Below are positions 7,733 through 18,883 of a DNA stretch of 64,000 nucleotides, in pieces (within the stretch, counting starts at the first letter, position 1; each line of letters begins with the position of its first letter). The notes under the pieces are model-generated. The model was given only the letters and a program-made list of their open reading frames with translations. It was not told the origin of the DNA and did not search any database. The stretch is from assembly GCF_002078355.1 (NCBI RefSeq), contig NZ_CP015363.1:1240001-1304000 (forward strand), given 5' to 3'. The position numbers were made by a program, and so were the translations under genes. Origin of the DNA: Ferroplasma acidiphilum (GTDB taxonomy: Archaea; Thermoplasmatota; Thermoplasmata; Thermoplasmatales; Thermoplasmataceae).

Positions 7733-9391
7733 TTATTGCATAACCGCGCCTTTCGACGAAGATGCTACAAGTTTCGCATACTGGTTTAATAATCCAGTTT
7801 CATATCTCAGGGGCGGTTTTTTCCATTCCTTCATCCTGCGAGTTATTTCATTCTCATCCACAAGGAGGTTAATTTTTCTGTTGGGTGCGTCTATTTCTAT
7901 CATATCGCCGTCCTTAACAATGGCGATTAAACCCCCGTCCATGGCTTCAGGAGCTATATGCCCTACCATTATTCCCCTTGTGGCGCCAGAGAACCTACCA
8001 TCTGTTATCAGGGCAACACTATCTCCAAGCCCTTCGCCTATAAGTTCCGATGTTACAGAAAGCATTTCCCTCATTCCAGGTCCGCCTTTTGGACCTTCAT
8101 ATCTTATCACAACTGTGTCTCCCGCCTTTATTTTTTTATCTTTTATGGCTTTAAAGGTTTCTTCCTCGGAATTAAATACCTTTGCCGGACCTTTATGGTA
8201 TTTTACCTTCGAAGCGGATGTCTTAAAAACTCCACCTTCTGTAGCCAGATTACCCTTGAGTATACTTATTCCACCATCAGGTTTGTATGGCTTATCAAAA
8301 TCAGATATGACATCCCCGGTTGTGTAAATTTTTATATCCTTAAGATTTTCCTTTACTGTTTTTCCCGTAACGGTAAGCTGATCCCCATCTATCAGGCCAT
8401 GGTCCATAAGCACTTTCATCAGTACAGGAACCCCGCCGATGTTATTGAGGTCTGCCATTACATATTCTCCAGAGGGTTTCATATTCACTATTTCCGGAAC
8501 CTTTCTTGAAATTCTGTCGAAATCATCAAGATCCAGTTTTATTTTTGCTTCGTGTGCTATTGCCAGAAGATGCAGCACAGCATTGGTAGAACCCCCCGAT
8601 GCCATCAGGACTGTTATTGCATTATAAAATGATTCCTGCGTCAATATGTCCCTTGGCTTCAATCCGGTTTCTATGAGCTGCATTACAGCCTCACCTGTTT
8701 TATATGCAAATTTCTGCTTTGCGCCATCAACTGCGGGTGGAGAAGCGCTTCCCGGCAATGCAAGGCCCAGAACCTCTGTCATCATGGCCATTGTGTTTGC
8801 TGTATAAAGCCCGCCGCATGCACCGGCAGTTGGTACAGCATTTTCTTCCATCAGCTTGAAATCCTGCAATGTCATGGTGTTATTCATATATGCACCTACA
8901 GCTTCAAAAAGGTCTCCAACAGCTATGCGCTTGCCCTTATAGTAACCCGGTAACGTTGTGCCCGAATACATAACGATGGATGGTATATTCATCCTCGCCA
9001 TAGCCATCATCATTCCTGGAGAGGTCTTATCACAGCCGGATAGTGCCGCGAATCCGTCATATCCATGGGCATTTACTGTAAGCTCCACAGTATTGGCTAT
9101 AAGTTCACGGCTAACCAGTGAATACTTCATTCCTTCGGTTCCCATTGCAATTCCATCTATTACAACGGGTGTGGTAAATACCCTTGGAGTGCCTTCCCTG
9201 CTCCTTATTCCTTCCTTGGTATGGTTTGCAAGGGATAAAACATGTATATTGCATGGGCCAGCTTCATTCCATGCGGCTGCTACGCCTACCATGTAATTTT
9301 TGAGATCATTGTCGTTTAAACCCATAGCTTTCATGAATGCCCTATTGGGGGCCCTTTCCGGACCACTATATGTTAAATCAGAACGTTTCAT
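7733..9391 (-). CDS. ilvD: Dihydroxy-acid dehydratase
   Basis: 552 residues, normal length. The enzyme dehydrates 2,3-dihydroxy-3-methylbutanoate and the 3-methylpentanoate homologue, the third shared step to valine, leucine and isoleucine. Characteristic segments are [17 protein letters not shown] (iron-sulfur Cys), [13 protein letters not shown] (iron-sulfur Cys), [17 protein letters not shown] and the C-terminal GLLNQYA. It is divergent from ilvBNC with a 320-base shared regulatory region, so the four genes form a complete set for the common pathway steps apart from the aminotransferase. Confidence 0.96.
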   Translation of the reverse strand: MKRSDLTYSGPERAPNRAFMKAMGLNDNDLKNYMVGVAAAWNEAGPCNIHVLSLANHTKEGIRSREGTPRVFTTPVVIDGIAMGTEGMKYSLVSRELIANTVELTVNAHGYDGFAALSGCDKTSPGMMMAMARMNIPSIVMYSGTTLPGYYKGKRIAVGDLFEAVGAYMNNTMTLQDFKLMEENAVPTAGACGGLYTANTMAMMTEVLGLALPGSASPPAVDGAKQKFAYKTGEAVMQLIETGLKPRDILTQESFYNAITVLMASGGSTNAVLHLLAIAHEAKIKLDLDDFDRISRKVPEIVNMKPSGEYVMADLNNIGGVPVLMKVLMDHGLIDGDQLTVTGKTVKENLKDIKIYTTGDVISDFDKPYKPDGGISILKGNLATEGGVFKTSASKVKYHKGPAKVFNSEEETFKAIKDKKIKAGDTVVIRYEGPKGGPGMREMLSVTSELIGEGLGDSVALITDGRFSGATRGIMVGHIAPEAMDGGLIAIVKDGDMIEIDAPNRKINLLVDENEITRRMKEWKKPPLRYETGLLNQYAKLVASSSKGAVMQ

Positions 9392-9711
9392 TTTTAAATG
9401 AAAGCCAATATATTATTTAACATTTTTTAATAGATTTTTAAAAATTGGGATAAAGTACAGGTTCAAAGAGCATGGAAAAACAAATAATTAAATAGTATGA
9501 AGTATTTGAAGATATTACCTTAATTATAATATTGTTACCATGTTAAATACGGCTGTCTGTGACTAGCAGTGTGGCAATAACTTAAATTAAGGCATAGGTG
9601 AGAAATGTGAAAAGTGTGAGCAGGTTTATCTAACATCTGTGGCGGAGTTTTTAATCGCAGATTTTGTAATAGCTGGTTATTGAGTTTTAGATTTTTAAAA
9701 GGGTGTTCCTG
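9392..9711. promoter_or_regulatory. Divergent ilvD / ilvBNC intergenic region with a long imperfect hairpin
   Basis: No gene is visible. A large inverted repeat occupies 9518-9592: an 8-bp perfect outer stem (CCTTAATT with AATTAAGG) followed by an imperfect inner stem (ATTGTTACCA with TGTGGCAAT and neighbouring bases) around a small loop. It lies about 120 bases before ilvB and could be an RNA leader structure or an operator-like site. Short open frames here (for example from 9540) are only a few codons and lack runs of branched-chain codons, so I do not call an attenuator. Confidence 0.45.
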
Positions 9712-11401
9712 TTGATAGGTTCTAAGTTGCTTGTGGATTCCCTGAAAAGAGAGGGTACTAAAAGTATATTTGGAATACCGGGCCTGTACAACATGCCCAT
9801 GTATGATTCCCTTATCGAAGATATAGAATCAGGGGAACTACGGCATATACTGATGAGGCATGAGCAGGCTGCAGCACATGCAGCGGATGGATATGCAAGG
9901 GCTACCGGAAATGTTGGGGTATGTACGGCTACAGCAGGCCCGGGAGTCACAAATATAGTAACAGGGTTAATAACAGCATACCAGGATTCCTCTCCAGTGG
10001 TAGCTATCACAGGAGCGGTAAACCGGAATGCCATGGGGAAATTGTCTTTCCAGGAATCTGATACACTTGGCGTGTCATTCCCTGTAACAAAGTATGCTGT
10101 AGAGGTTAAAACTATCGAAGAAATACCCGTATGGGTAAGGAATGCCTTCTATATTGCCTCAACCGGGCGGCCAGGGCCCGTGGTAGTTGATATCCCAAGG
10201 GATATCCAGATGGAAAATATAGAGAAAGTTGAGGAACCTGGCAAAGTCAATGTGCATTACAAACCATTCGGTACCGTTATAAACATGGATAAGGTCAGGG
10301 AAATGGCGACCAATCTCTTAAAGGCAGAAAAACCGGTTATCCTTGTTGGCAATGGCGTTACATGGGCCAACGCAACAGAGGAGGTATTGAAACTATCAGA
10401 ATTCTTAGGATGCCCTGTTGTATCAACATTGCCAGGAAAATCCGCTGTTCCAGCTGATTATCCACTTTACGTGGGTGCCATGGGGTACTATGGCAGGGCG
10501 GAAGCAAGCATGGTCGCTCTGGAGTCTGATCTTCTCCTGGCTATAGGTGCCCGGTTCAGTGACAGGACGTTTACATCCTATGAAGAAATGAATGATACAA
10601 AGAAAATATTTATGGCAATAAACCTTGACCCCACGGATTTTACCAAAGGGATAAAACCTGATGTGTCCATGGCAGGTAATGCAAAAGTCCTGGTAAATGA
10701 ACTTCTGAAAGCTCTGTCAAAGATGTCGCGTAATGGTACCAGATACGCATGGAACAGGAGAATAAACGAATTGAAAGAATACTATTCCCAGTTTTCCCAT
10801 CCTCCAGATGACGGGCATATGAGGCCATGGAAGATATTGAAAACCCTCAGGGAGTCTCTTCCAAGGGATGCAATACTGACTACGGGAGTAGGGCAGCATC
10901 AGATGTGGGCAGAAACACACTGGGAAAATCTTGAGCCAAGGTCTTTCTTTTCTTCGACAGGAATGGGAACTATGGGGTTCGGGCTTCCCTGTGCAATTGG
11001 TGCCAAGGTTGGGAAACCTGAAAAAGTTGTGGTTGATTATGATGGCGATGGTTCTTTCATGATGACGGGAAATAATCTTGCAACCGCTGTTGATGAAAAC
11101 ATACCTGTAATAGCAGTGGTTAACGATAACAGGACACTGGGGCTGGTAAGGCAGGTTCAGGATATGTTCCAGAGCAAGCGGATAGTAGGTGTGGATTATG
11201 GCAATTCACCGGATATACTCAAATATGCAGAGTCCTTCGGTGCCGATGCCTTTGATGCAAACAATTACTCCGATATATCGGAATTTATAGGGAAAGCAAT
11301 ACGGGATAATGTCCCCGCTGTAATACGTGTGCCGGTAGATAAGGAAGAACTTGCACTTCCGACGCTACCACCAGGTGGAAAATTAAGGGAGGTGATAGTG
11401 A

Positions 11402-12719
<1,318 letters not shown>

Positions 12720-12728
12720 TTTTCTTTT

Positions 12729-13073
12729 TTATATTATAAACAGAAGGAGCAGTATTGCCATTCCTATTATTATGGCGGTAAATACAAAAAGTTCTGTCGT
12801 CCTTGAATAATATTTATTATTGTCTATATCCTTTTCATTGGAATAATATTCATAGAAGCCATATCCAATGGTTATAATCCCGACAATTATCATAACCTCC
12901 CCGGCAATTAATGAGGTGCTGAAGGATGAGGTTGGCTTATTCTCAAGGGCGTGCAGGAATATAACAAATTTTGCTATTACAAACCCGAAACCCATTAATG
13001 AGATGCCTGTCCTCATCCATGCCAGAAATGTTCGTTTGTTGGCAAAATGATCTGTATCGGATGACATTCTCAT
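12729..13073 (-). CDS. DUF202 membrane protein
   Basis: 114 residues with three membrane helices (about 20-42, 55-78, 92-113). The conserved N-terminal signature ANKRTFLAWMRTGISLMGFGFVIAKF is the DUF202/YidH hallmark. The function of the family is unknown. The 3' end faces ilvC with 9 bases between. Two starts are possible (13073 and, 6 bases inside, 13067); the first is listed. Confidence 0.8.
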   Translation of the reverse strand: MRMSSDTDHFANKRTFLAWMRTGISLMGFGFVIAKFVIFLHALENKPTSSFSTSLIAGEVMIIVGIITIGYGFYEYYSNEKDIDNNKYYSRTTELFVFTAIIIGMAILLLLFII

Positions 13074-13101
13074 TACATAACACTGGATGATATAACATTT
13101 A

Positions 13102-13335
13102 TTATAAATTTTTTAATGAATCCTGTTCACTATCATTGCTGGGGAAAAGCCCTTCAGAGAGATTTGCTTCCTTTAAATAATCAAACAGGTTATAGTATAT
13201 CTTCCTTTTTTTGCCTAACATATTGAATGTTTTAAAATTAAAGCAGAGTGAACATGCTGTAATACTGGATTCAAGAAAATAGCATTTTCCTGCCCTGTTA
13301 AAAACACATTCCTGTTCTATGCTTCCATCTGCCAT
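13102..13335 (-). CDS. Small Cys-containing protein of unknown function
   Basis: 77 residues. Cys10, Cys18, Cys28 and Cys31 (CVF, CYF, CSLC) could hold a zinc ion or an iron-sulfur cluster in the first 35 residues; a basic segment follows (GKKRKIYYNLFDYLK) and then an acidic tail. No family recognised. It lies downstream of pyrK on the same strand with a 36-base gap and its own TATA-like sequence is not obvious, so it may be the last gene of the pyr operon. Confidence 0.5.
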   Translation of the reverse strand: MADGSIEQECVFNRAGKCYFLESSITACSLCFNFKTFNMLGKKRKIYYNLFDYLKEANLSEGLFPSNDSEQDSLKNL

Positions 13336-13371
13336 GTATCATTATAATTGTACAGGGTTATTAAATATTTT

Positions 13372-14115
13372 CTAAACAGATACACGTTTGCCTGAGGACG
13401 TAAGTTTTGTCCTTCCGAATTCGTCCATAGATTTCAATTTCTCAATGGAAAATACAGGGCCGTCACGGCATACCTGGAATCCATTTATGGAACAGGAATC
13501 ACACAGCCCTATGCCGCATTTCATTGACCTTTCCAGGGAAAACTGGCAATTCACTTTCATGCCCTTAAGGTAATTTAACACCGAAAACATCATAATTTCG
13601 GGGCCACAGACATAGACCATATCAAAACTTTCAATATCAAGTCCATCCATTGCTGTTGCTACAAAGCCTTTCTTTCCCATAGACCCGTCATCTGTAACAA
13701 TATGCAGCTTTTCCTTTTTAAATTTAGAACTGAAAAGTATGTCATTCCCTGTTTTCCCTGAAATTATTCCTGTTGTATCTTCATCAATCAAAGGTATCAG
13801 GGATGCAATTCCGCTTCCAGCACCTATTAGCAGTTTTTTCCCCTGAACTACATCATAGCCATTACCATAAATCCCATCATAAAATAATTTATCACCGGGT
13901 TTCAATCCCGCAAGATATGCAGAAGCTTCTCCGTATATCTTTACTGTAATACTCTTTATCTGTGAAACAGATGAAAAAGATAATGGTATATAGTTAATAC
14001 GGGGAGCCCATGCCATGATAAATTGCCCGGGCTTTATTTTTATATCATCCTCAAAAGTCAGGGTGTTTACATCCCGTGATTCCCTTATGTTCTCTTTAAT
14101 TGTGAAATATTTCAT
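13372..14115 (-). CDS. pyrK: Dihydroorotate dehydrogenase electron-transfer subunit
   Basis: 247 residues. FAD/NAD reductase of the ferredoxin-NADP reductase class: FAD-binding near APRINYIPLSFSS, NAD-binding GAGSGIASLIPL and VYVCGPEIMM, then a C-terminal [2Fe-2S] site with four Cys (KCGIGLCDSC and VCRDGP). It passes electrons from the PyrD flavin to NAD. It overlaps pyrD by 4 bases (ATGA) and is co-transcribed with it. Confidence 0.9.
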   Translation of the reverse strand: MKYFTIKENIRESRDVNTLTFEDDIKIKPGQFIMAWAPRINYIPLSFSSVSQIKSITVKIYGEASAYLAGLKPGDKLFYDGIYGNGYDVVQGKKLLIGAGSGIASLIPLIDEDTTGIISGKTGNDILFSSKFKKEKLHIVTDDGSMGKKGFVATAMDGLDIESFDMVYVCGPEIMMFSVLNYLKGMKVNCQFSLERSMKCGIGLCDSCSINGFQVCRDGPVFSIEKLKSMDEFGRTKLTSSGKRVSV

Positions 14116-15008
14116 TCTATGGCCACCCCCACAAGTTCCTCAATATTATCTATTGAATTTGCCTCCATGTATGATTCCAGTTCCTTTGTTAGATTTGCAA
14201 ATATTCCAATTCCTGCCTGTGAAATTGCTGACCCTATCTGCACTGCCGATGCACCAGCCATAATATATTCCAGTGCATCCTCGAAATTATTAATGCCACC
14301 CACACCTATAATAGTTTTTCCTGTTTCCTTTTTAACTTCGTATACGTATCTGATGCCAACAGGTTTTATAGATTTCCCACTGAGACCGCCATATATATTG
14401 CTCAACACAGCTTTCCCTGTATTTATATCAATTTTCATTGCCTTTATAGTATTTATAAGTACATATCCATCAGCCTTTCCAGCAGCAATTGCCTGTTCCA
14501 GCATGTCAGAGGTATTCGGCGATAGTTTTGCATATACAGGTATATTAATCCGGGATTTTACCGCTGACACTATTGCAGAAACAAGTTCCGGGTCTGAGCC
14601 GACTTCCGTCCCATATCCTTTTACATGGGGGCATGAAAGGTTAAGCTCAACTGCTGATGCGCCATATGCCTGCATTTTTCCTGCTAACATTGCAAATTCT
14701 TCTGGGGTTTGCCCGAATATACTTCCTATTACAGGTTTGCCAGAAGATGTGGCTATTTTTATTTCCTGCCCGTAATTTTCTATGCCTGGATTTGAAAGCC
14801 CGATTGCATTGATTACAGAACGGCCATCGCTGTAAATTACAGGAGGGTCAAAACCTTTTCTTTCTTCGGAACCGATAGATTTGGTAACTGCGGCTCCGGC
14901 ACCATTTTCGAGAATTCTTTTTATAGTGTAGCCATTTGCGTCAAGTATTCCTGAAGCAAGGATAAAGGGGTTGCCCGCACCTATGCCTATATCTGGCTTT
15001 AATTTCAT
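14112..15008 (-). CDS. pyrD: Dihydroorotate dehydrogenase, class 1B catalytic subunit
   Basis: 298 residues, TIM barrel with FMN. It oxidises dihydroorotate to orotate in pyrimidine synthesis. The catalytic Cys is in ELNLSCPHVKGYG, typical of class 1; other hallmarks are NPFILASGILD, GNP-like GLSNPGIE, VYAKLSPN and the FMN phosphate site GVGGINNFEDALEYIMAGASAVQIG. Co-occurrence with pyrK makes it the NAD-dependent 1B type. No other pyr genes are in the window. Confidence 0.94.
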   Translation of the reverse strand: MKLKPDIGIGAGNPFILASGILDANGYTIKRILENGAGAAVTKSIGSEERKGFDPPVIYSDGRSVINAIGLSNPGIENYGQEIKIATSSGKPVIGSIFGQTPEEFAMLAGKMQAYGASAVELNLSCPHVKGYGTEVGSDPELVSAIVSAVKSRINIPVYAKLSPNTSDMLEQAIAAGKADGYVLINTIKAMKIDINTGKAVLSNIYGGLSGKSIKPVGIRYVYEVKKETGKTIIGVGGINNFEDALEYIMAGASAVQIGSAISQAGIGIFANLTKELESYMEANSIDNIEELVGVAIE

Positions 15009-15044
15009 ATATATTCAGTATTTATTCTTTATATCTAAATTATT

Positions 15045-15533
15045 CTAATCCATCAAATCTGGTGGAAAATTCTGTAGCTGGACTGAGTTTTTAATTGGAA
15101 ATCCCCTGGCACTATAGGCGAGTGTGTATGGTAGCATTATTTCCTTATCCGTGAGATACATATTCCCGCCTTTTTCTGCAAAATAAATACATGTGTCTAT
15201 ATACCGGTATTTCATGGCAATATTCTGGGTAAATTCCAGATACTTTGCTATGCGCTTAAATGTAAGATTGTTGTTTACAACAACCACAGAAGCACCATTT
15301 ATTATGGTATCCATGAGATCACTTTCTGTTTCCGGGTAATTCATTACTGTCAGTTCGAAAAATTTCGCAAGTTCCTCATATAGTTTTAGATTTAAGTACC
15401 TGTTTTTCAATGCATCGTAATCTATCACAAATATTAAATCAACCTTTAACTGCAGAATCTGGTATATGTTTTCATAATTTGCTACCTTTCTGTCCTTAAT
15501 TGTTACGCAGTACACGCCATAATATGATACCAA
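15045..15533 (-). CDS. Uncharacterised protein, possibly HisA-like TIM-barrel fragment
   Basis: 162 residues. MVSYYGVYCVTIKDRKVANYENIYQIL and LIFVIDYDALKNRYLNLKLYEELAKFF recall the HisA-like/DUF family related to phosphoribosylformimino isomerase: an Asp-containing strand, then LYEELA. ASVVVVNNNLTFKRIAKYLEF would be a later strand/helix. It is too short for a complete eight-fold barrel. It is upstream of pyrD on the same strand with a 36-base gap, so could be the first gene of that operon. Function unknown and family weakly supported. Confidence 0.5.
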   Translation of the reverse strand: MVSYYGVYCVTIKDRKVANYENIYQILQLKVDLIFVIDYDALKNRYLNLKLYEELAKFFELTVMNYPETESDLMDTIINGASVVVVNNNLTFKRIAKYLEFTQNIAMKYRYIDTCIYFAEKGGNMYLTDKEIMLPYTLAYSARGFPIKNSVQLQNFPPDLMD

Positions 15534-15696
15534 ACAATATTAATATTTTTGTCAGAGTCCAGATTTTAAGTTTAAATTCAACATAGAACAGGTACAGTGG
15601 CAAAATAGATAAAAATAAAATATCCAGCTATATAATTGAGAAACGTAAAGGTACTTAACAATGAAACTTTATTTCCGGGGCAATGTATAAATGGAT

Positions 15697-16371
15697 TTAA
15701 AAATAATCACGTATATTTTCCATTGTTTCGTTATCACCGGGAACTGAAAACAAAACGCCTTTAAGACTGTATTTATTAAGTGTGTCCATGTAGATAGCCA
15801 GATCCTCCAGATCCACAGAAGTCTGGTTTATCTTATTCAGTATGTTTGCATTTTTTTTAGTTTTTACTATAATATATGGAATTAGCCTTGATGTGCCCAG
15901 GTTTTCCAGCATGGAAGGGTTATCCATGTTTATTACAAGAAAAATATTTGATTTTAGCTGCATTCTCTGGAGAATCTCATTCAATGGCTTTTTAAAGCTT
16001 AGGATAAGCCCGGATTCTACGCCACGGTGTATGGCAAGCTTCATTGCATATGATGAACTAACTTCATTGAATTCTTTCCCGAATTTTGGAGTATCCCCCT
16101 GCGTAAATATAATTGATGCGTTTATTGCTTTAGATGCGGTTATTATAGACCTCACTTTTAACTCATTTATGTCCTTGAGCCTCTGGTTTATTATAATGTC
16201 TTTTCCTGGAAATTTCTGCCTTATAATATAGCCTATAACTTCCGGTGGCATTGTAGGATACCCCAGTGGGTTGTCAGGTATATTAAACCCATCAAATGAT
16301 TCCAGAGCATCAATGGCGTCGTTTATATTATTCAGATTCTTTGAAGGGTATATTTCGGCATATGTTTTCAT
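15697..16371 (-). CDS. MetF-like (methylenetetrahydrofolate reductase-related) protein
   Basis: 224 residues. FDGFNIPDNPLG, GYIIRQKFPGKDIIINQRLKDINELKVRSIITASKAI and IIFTQGD match in order the strand/helix pattern of the FAD-binding MetF barrel (INI-DNP, RD-N, LTGD). It is shorter than a full MetF (about 280-300) and lacks a confident catalytic Glu. It may be a folate- or flavin-binding relative; the reaction is unknown. It is a single gene flanked by AT-rich gaps of 160 bases. Confidence 0.55.
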   Translation of the reverse strand: MKTYAEIYPSKNLNNINDAIDALESFDGFNIPDNPLGYPTMPPEVIGYIIRQKFPGKDIIINQRLKDINELKVRSIITASKAINASIIFTQGDTPKFGKEFNEVSSSYAMKLAIHRGVESGLILSFKKPLNEILQRMQLKSNIFLVINMDNPSMLENLGTSRLIPYIIVKTKKNANILNKINQTSVDLEDLAIYMDTLNKYSLKGVLFSVPGDNETMENIRDYF

Positions 16372-16534
16372 CTATTGTGCTAGCAATTATTAAATAAAGA
16401 GTTTGTTATTGCCTTTTAAAATATGTGGAACCATTAATTTTAAATTACCATGATTAATTAATTTTTAAGGCAAATAAACTTTATTTTCCAGTGTGCCTGT
16501 GTTATTTTTTATAGTATAATTAAATAACACATCT

Positions 16535-17500
16535 ATGAGAGAAGAATTCAGTTATGGAACTGTCGTATACTCTAAATTCAATAATGAATATAAATATCTA
16601 TTGCTCAAAAGGGAAGAGGGTTGGCTTGACTTCCCCAAAGGGCATATTGAAAAAGGAGAAGATGGAGTAAAAGCGGCATTAAGGGAGACATGTGAGGAAT
16701 CCGGCGTGTGTTTGCAGCCGGGAAATCTTGTCCCTGGTTTCTATTACAATATTGATTATTTTTTTACATATAAGGGAACTAAAATTCTAAAACATGTTGG
16801 CATGTATCTTTCCGAAATTTCACCTGATACAACAGTAAAAGTATCAAATGAACACCGTGGTTATGTATGGCTAAACTATCAGGAGGCAATGGAGGCGCTC
16901 AGATTCGGCAATCAGAAAGGCTTGCTTGAATATACAAGCACGTATATTGAAAAATTAGACAGGATGCGTGTCCTGAATAAAGAGTATGGTGAAATTTACA
17001 GAGGCAGGAAATGGGATTTAAGCACCGTTTTTGTTCCGGGAGAAGGAAATTTAAATGCTGCAATATTTATTGTAGGCCAGGCACCGGGAAGAAATGAGGA
17101 TATAATGAAAAAACCATTCGTTGGAAGAAGCGGCAAACTTCTTGAAAGCCTTATAACTGATGAATTGCACACGGATCGCGAGTCTCTCTATATCACCAGT
17201 GTAGTTCAATTCTTTCCTCCGGAAAACAGGGCACCATCTGATGAGGAAATAGCCCTTTGCCTTCCTTATCTTATGAAACAGATTGAAATAGTCAATCCTG
17301 CAATAATTGTCCTGCTAGGTGCAGTTGCTGCCCGTACACTGGCGCAGGTTAAAAGCATAATGAAAGAACATGGAAAGCTGTTTATGGATAAATATTATGT
17401 AACCCTGCATCCTGCCGCTGCCCTGCGGAATCCAGCAAATATAGAGATCATGAGATCTGATTTCAGGGCTCTGGAGAAGATTGTCAACGGGCGGGAATGA
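16535..17500 (+). CDS. Nudix hydrolase fused to a family 4-like uracil-DNA glycosylase
   Basis: 321 residues in two domains. Residues 1-140 are a Nudix hydrolase of the diadenosine-tetraphosphatase-like type, with an intact Nudix box at 36-58 (GHIEKGED, ALRETCEESGV). Residues 160-318 match family 4/5 uracil-DNA glycosylases: GEGN, IVGQAPGRNED (motif 1, 179-189), KPFVGRSGKLL, VVQFFPPENRAPSDEE, and HPAAA at 292-296 (motif 2). Family 4 enzymes carry a [4Fe-4S] cluster on four Cys; here the N-terminal pair is absent, the third position reads Phe (VVQFFPP), and only Cys242 remains. It may join nucleotide-pool cleaning with uracil removal, though glycosylase activity is unproven. TATA-like sequence (16508-16528) precedes the ATG. 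Confidence 0.85.
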   Translation: MREEFSYGTVVYSKFNNEYKYLLLKREEGWLDFPKGHIEKGEDGVKAALRETCEESGVCLQPGNLVPGFYYNIDYFFTYKGTKILKHVGMYLSEISPDTTVKVSNEHRGYVWLNYQEAMEALRFGNQKGLLEYTSTYIEKLDRMRVLNKEYGEIYRGRKWDLSTVFVPGEGNLNAAIFIVGQAPGRNEDIMKKPFVGRSGKLLESLITDELHTDRESLYITSVVQFFPPENRAPSDEEIALCLPYLMKQIEIVNPAIIVLLGAVAARTLAQVKSIMKEHGKLFMDKYYVTLHPAAALRNPANIEIMRSDFRALEKIVNGRE

Positions 17501-18695
17501 ACCGGGTTTCTTTTCCAGTTCCAGCATACAGCAATGATCCGGCAAATCCGGCTATGTATACAGCAAGAATAAAATAGGCGTATGTTGAAATACTGGCGTT
17601 TATAAGGGCAAATATAAATATTATATACAGAACGTAGCCGGCAGACCTGATAATTCCTATTCCACGCCCACGGTATTTGCTGATAAAATTTTCAGGTTCA
17701 AGCAATTCTCTGGCTGCCCAGCCAATTTCCCCGAATATGGAACTGATAGCCAGCATCAATAACAGAAGGTATAAATTTGCTATAATTGAGTTTAAAAATA
17801 TTATAATAACTGCCCAGGAAATCAGAAGCCCTGAAAACCCTGTAATGGCTATAGATTTCCTTTTGCTTTTTCCCAGATAGTAGCCACCTATTACTCCCGT
17901 TAAAGATTCTGCAAGAACGGAAAAGAATATAATCAGCCCTGTATCTTCAGGAAAATGGAATGGGCCAATTACAAGATCTGAAAATGCAAATCCCACTATT
18001 ATTGCCATCCCCATAAATGTAAGCGCCAGGAATTTCAATGTGTTTCTGGGAGTAATTTCAAGTTTTTCATTTAATTTTTTGCTAAGATTCCATAGCCCGC
18101 TTTCTTCCATGTGGTACCTGGCAAATAGGGCTGCTCCACCTGCTATAATTGCAATAGCTATCAGCAGGATCTTCTGTGTTATCACGGATGAAGGGTATAC
18201 AAGAAAAAGCCCGGATATTGCAGTAACACCAATGTTTGCCATATTTGAGGACTCTACAATTGCAAACCCCCTGCTTTTTAATGGAAGGTATTCTATCAGT
18301 ATTGCCAGTGAGAGTGTTTCATCTCCACCAAGCCCGAACTCCGCAATAAATACAAATATTATAAGTGCGATGTAATTGTAGGATGCGCCGATTCCTATAA
18401 GGCCAGCGACTGTTATGCCCATAGTCAGAAGGAAGATATTTTTCCTCCCCAGGCGGTCCGAGATATAACCCATGGACATATTCCCAGCAAGCAGGCCGGC
18501 AGGTGCAGCACCGATAATATAATAATATGAAAATTGCGGGACAAAATACCATGTTGTTATCAATGGTGCTATTGCCAGTGTAACTCCCCACATAAAAAAT
18601 GATATTGATACTGTAAAGAAAATAATCCAGTGCTTACTGTTCCATGGCATTCTGCTTATTTTTTCTGATAGGTGTATATTTTCTAAATCTTTCAT
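17484..18695 (-). CDS. MFS transporter, probable thiamine uptake (ThiT1-like)
   Basis: 403 residues with about twelve membrane helices and the MFS loop signature GYISDRLGRKNIF between helices 2 and 3. Helices 1-6 and 7-12 are separated by a basic loop near residue 200. A TPP riboswitch directly upstream makes uptake of thiamine or a precursor the likely role; MFS carriers with THI elements were described in Thermoplasma species in earlier comparative work. The ATG at 18695 is 6 bases after the riboswitch, and the 3' end overlaps the Nudix-UDG gene by 17 bases on the other strand. Confidence 0.85.
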   Translation of the reverse strand: MKDLENIHLSEKISRMPWNSKHWIIFFTVSISFFMWGVTLAIAPLITTWYFVPQFSYYYIIGAAPAGLLAGNMSMGYISDRLGRKNIFLLTMGITVAGLIGIGASYNYIALIIFVFIAEFGLGGDETLSLAILIEYLPLKSRGFAIVESSNMANIGVTAISGLFLVYPSSVITQKILLIAIAIIAGGAALFARYHMEESGLWNLSKKLNEKLEITPRNTLKFLALTFMGMAIIVGFAFSDLVIGPFHFPEDTGLIIFFSVLAESLTGVIGGYYLGKSKRKSIAITGFSGLLISWAVIIIFLNSIIANLYLLLLMLAISSIFGEIGWAARELLEPENFISKYRGRGIGIIRSAGYVLYIIFIFALINASISTYAYFILAVYIAGFAGSLLYAGTGKETRFIPAR

Positions 18696-18699
18696 CCAA

Positions 18700-18772
18700 T
18701 CCCTCCGCCGGTACTGGCCGGATCAGGTTCCCGGGGTCGATCCCTATCCTCTCAGCTATAATAGCTCCCCCT
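18700..18772 (-). promoter_or_regulatory. TPP (THI-box) riboswitch
   Basis: Read on the minus strand, 18772 to 18700 shows the TPP aptamer in order: GGGGGAGC, the conserved GCTGAGA, GACCC, GAACCTGATC, and CCGGCGGAGGGA at the 3' side. All invariant blocks of the THI element are there. The 3' block contains GGAGGGA, which sits 6-7 bases before the ATG of the MFS gene and is therefore also the ribosome-binding site. Ligand binding would hide it, so control of translation initiation is the likely mechanism. I cannot exclude an effect on transcription. Confidence 0.95.
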
Positions 18773-18883
18773 GGATATTTAACAGGCTATTTTCAAGCAA
18801 TATTTAAATTTTGCCCGGTAGAAATTTATCAGCTCTATTTTGCATATAAATGATGGGGCCGGATTCTATGGAAAATTGGAGGG

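Noticed and set aside
9452-9465. Shared 12-mer GGATAAAGTACA here and near 38484
   Set aside because: Many 12-base matches are expected by chance in 64 kb, and no longer repeat surrounds it.
9540-9660. Leader peptide for attenuation of ilvBNC
   Set aside because: The short open frames (for example from 9540 and 9607) are under ten codons and not enriched in Ile, Val or Leu.
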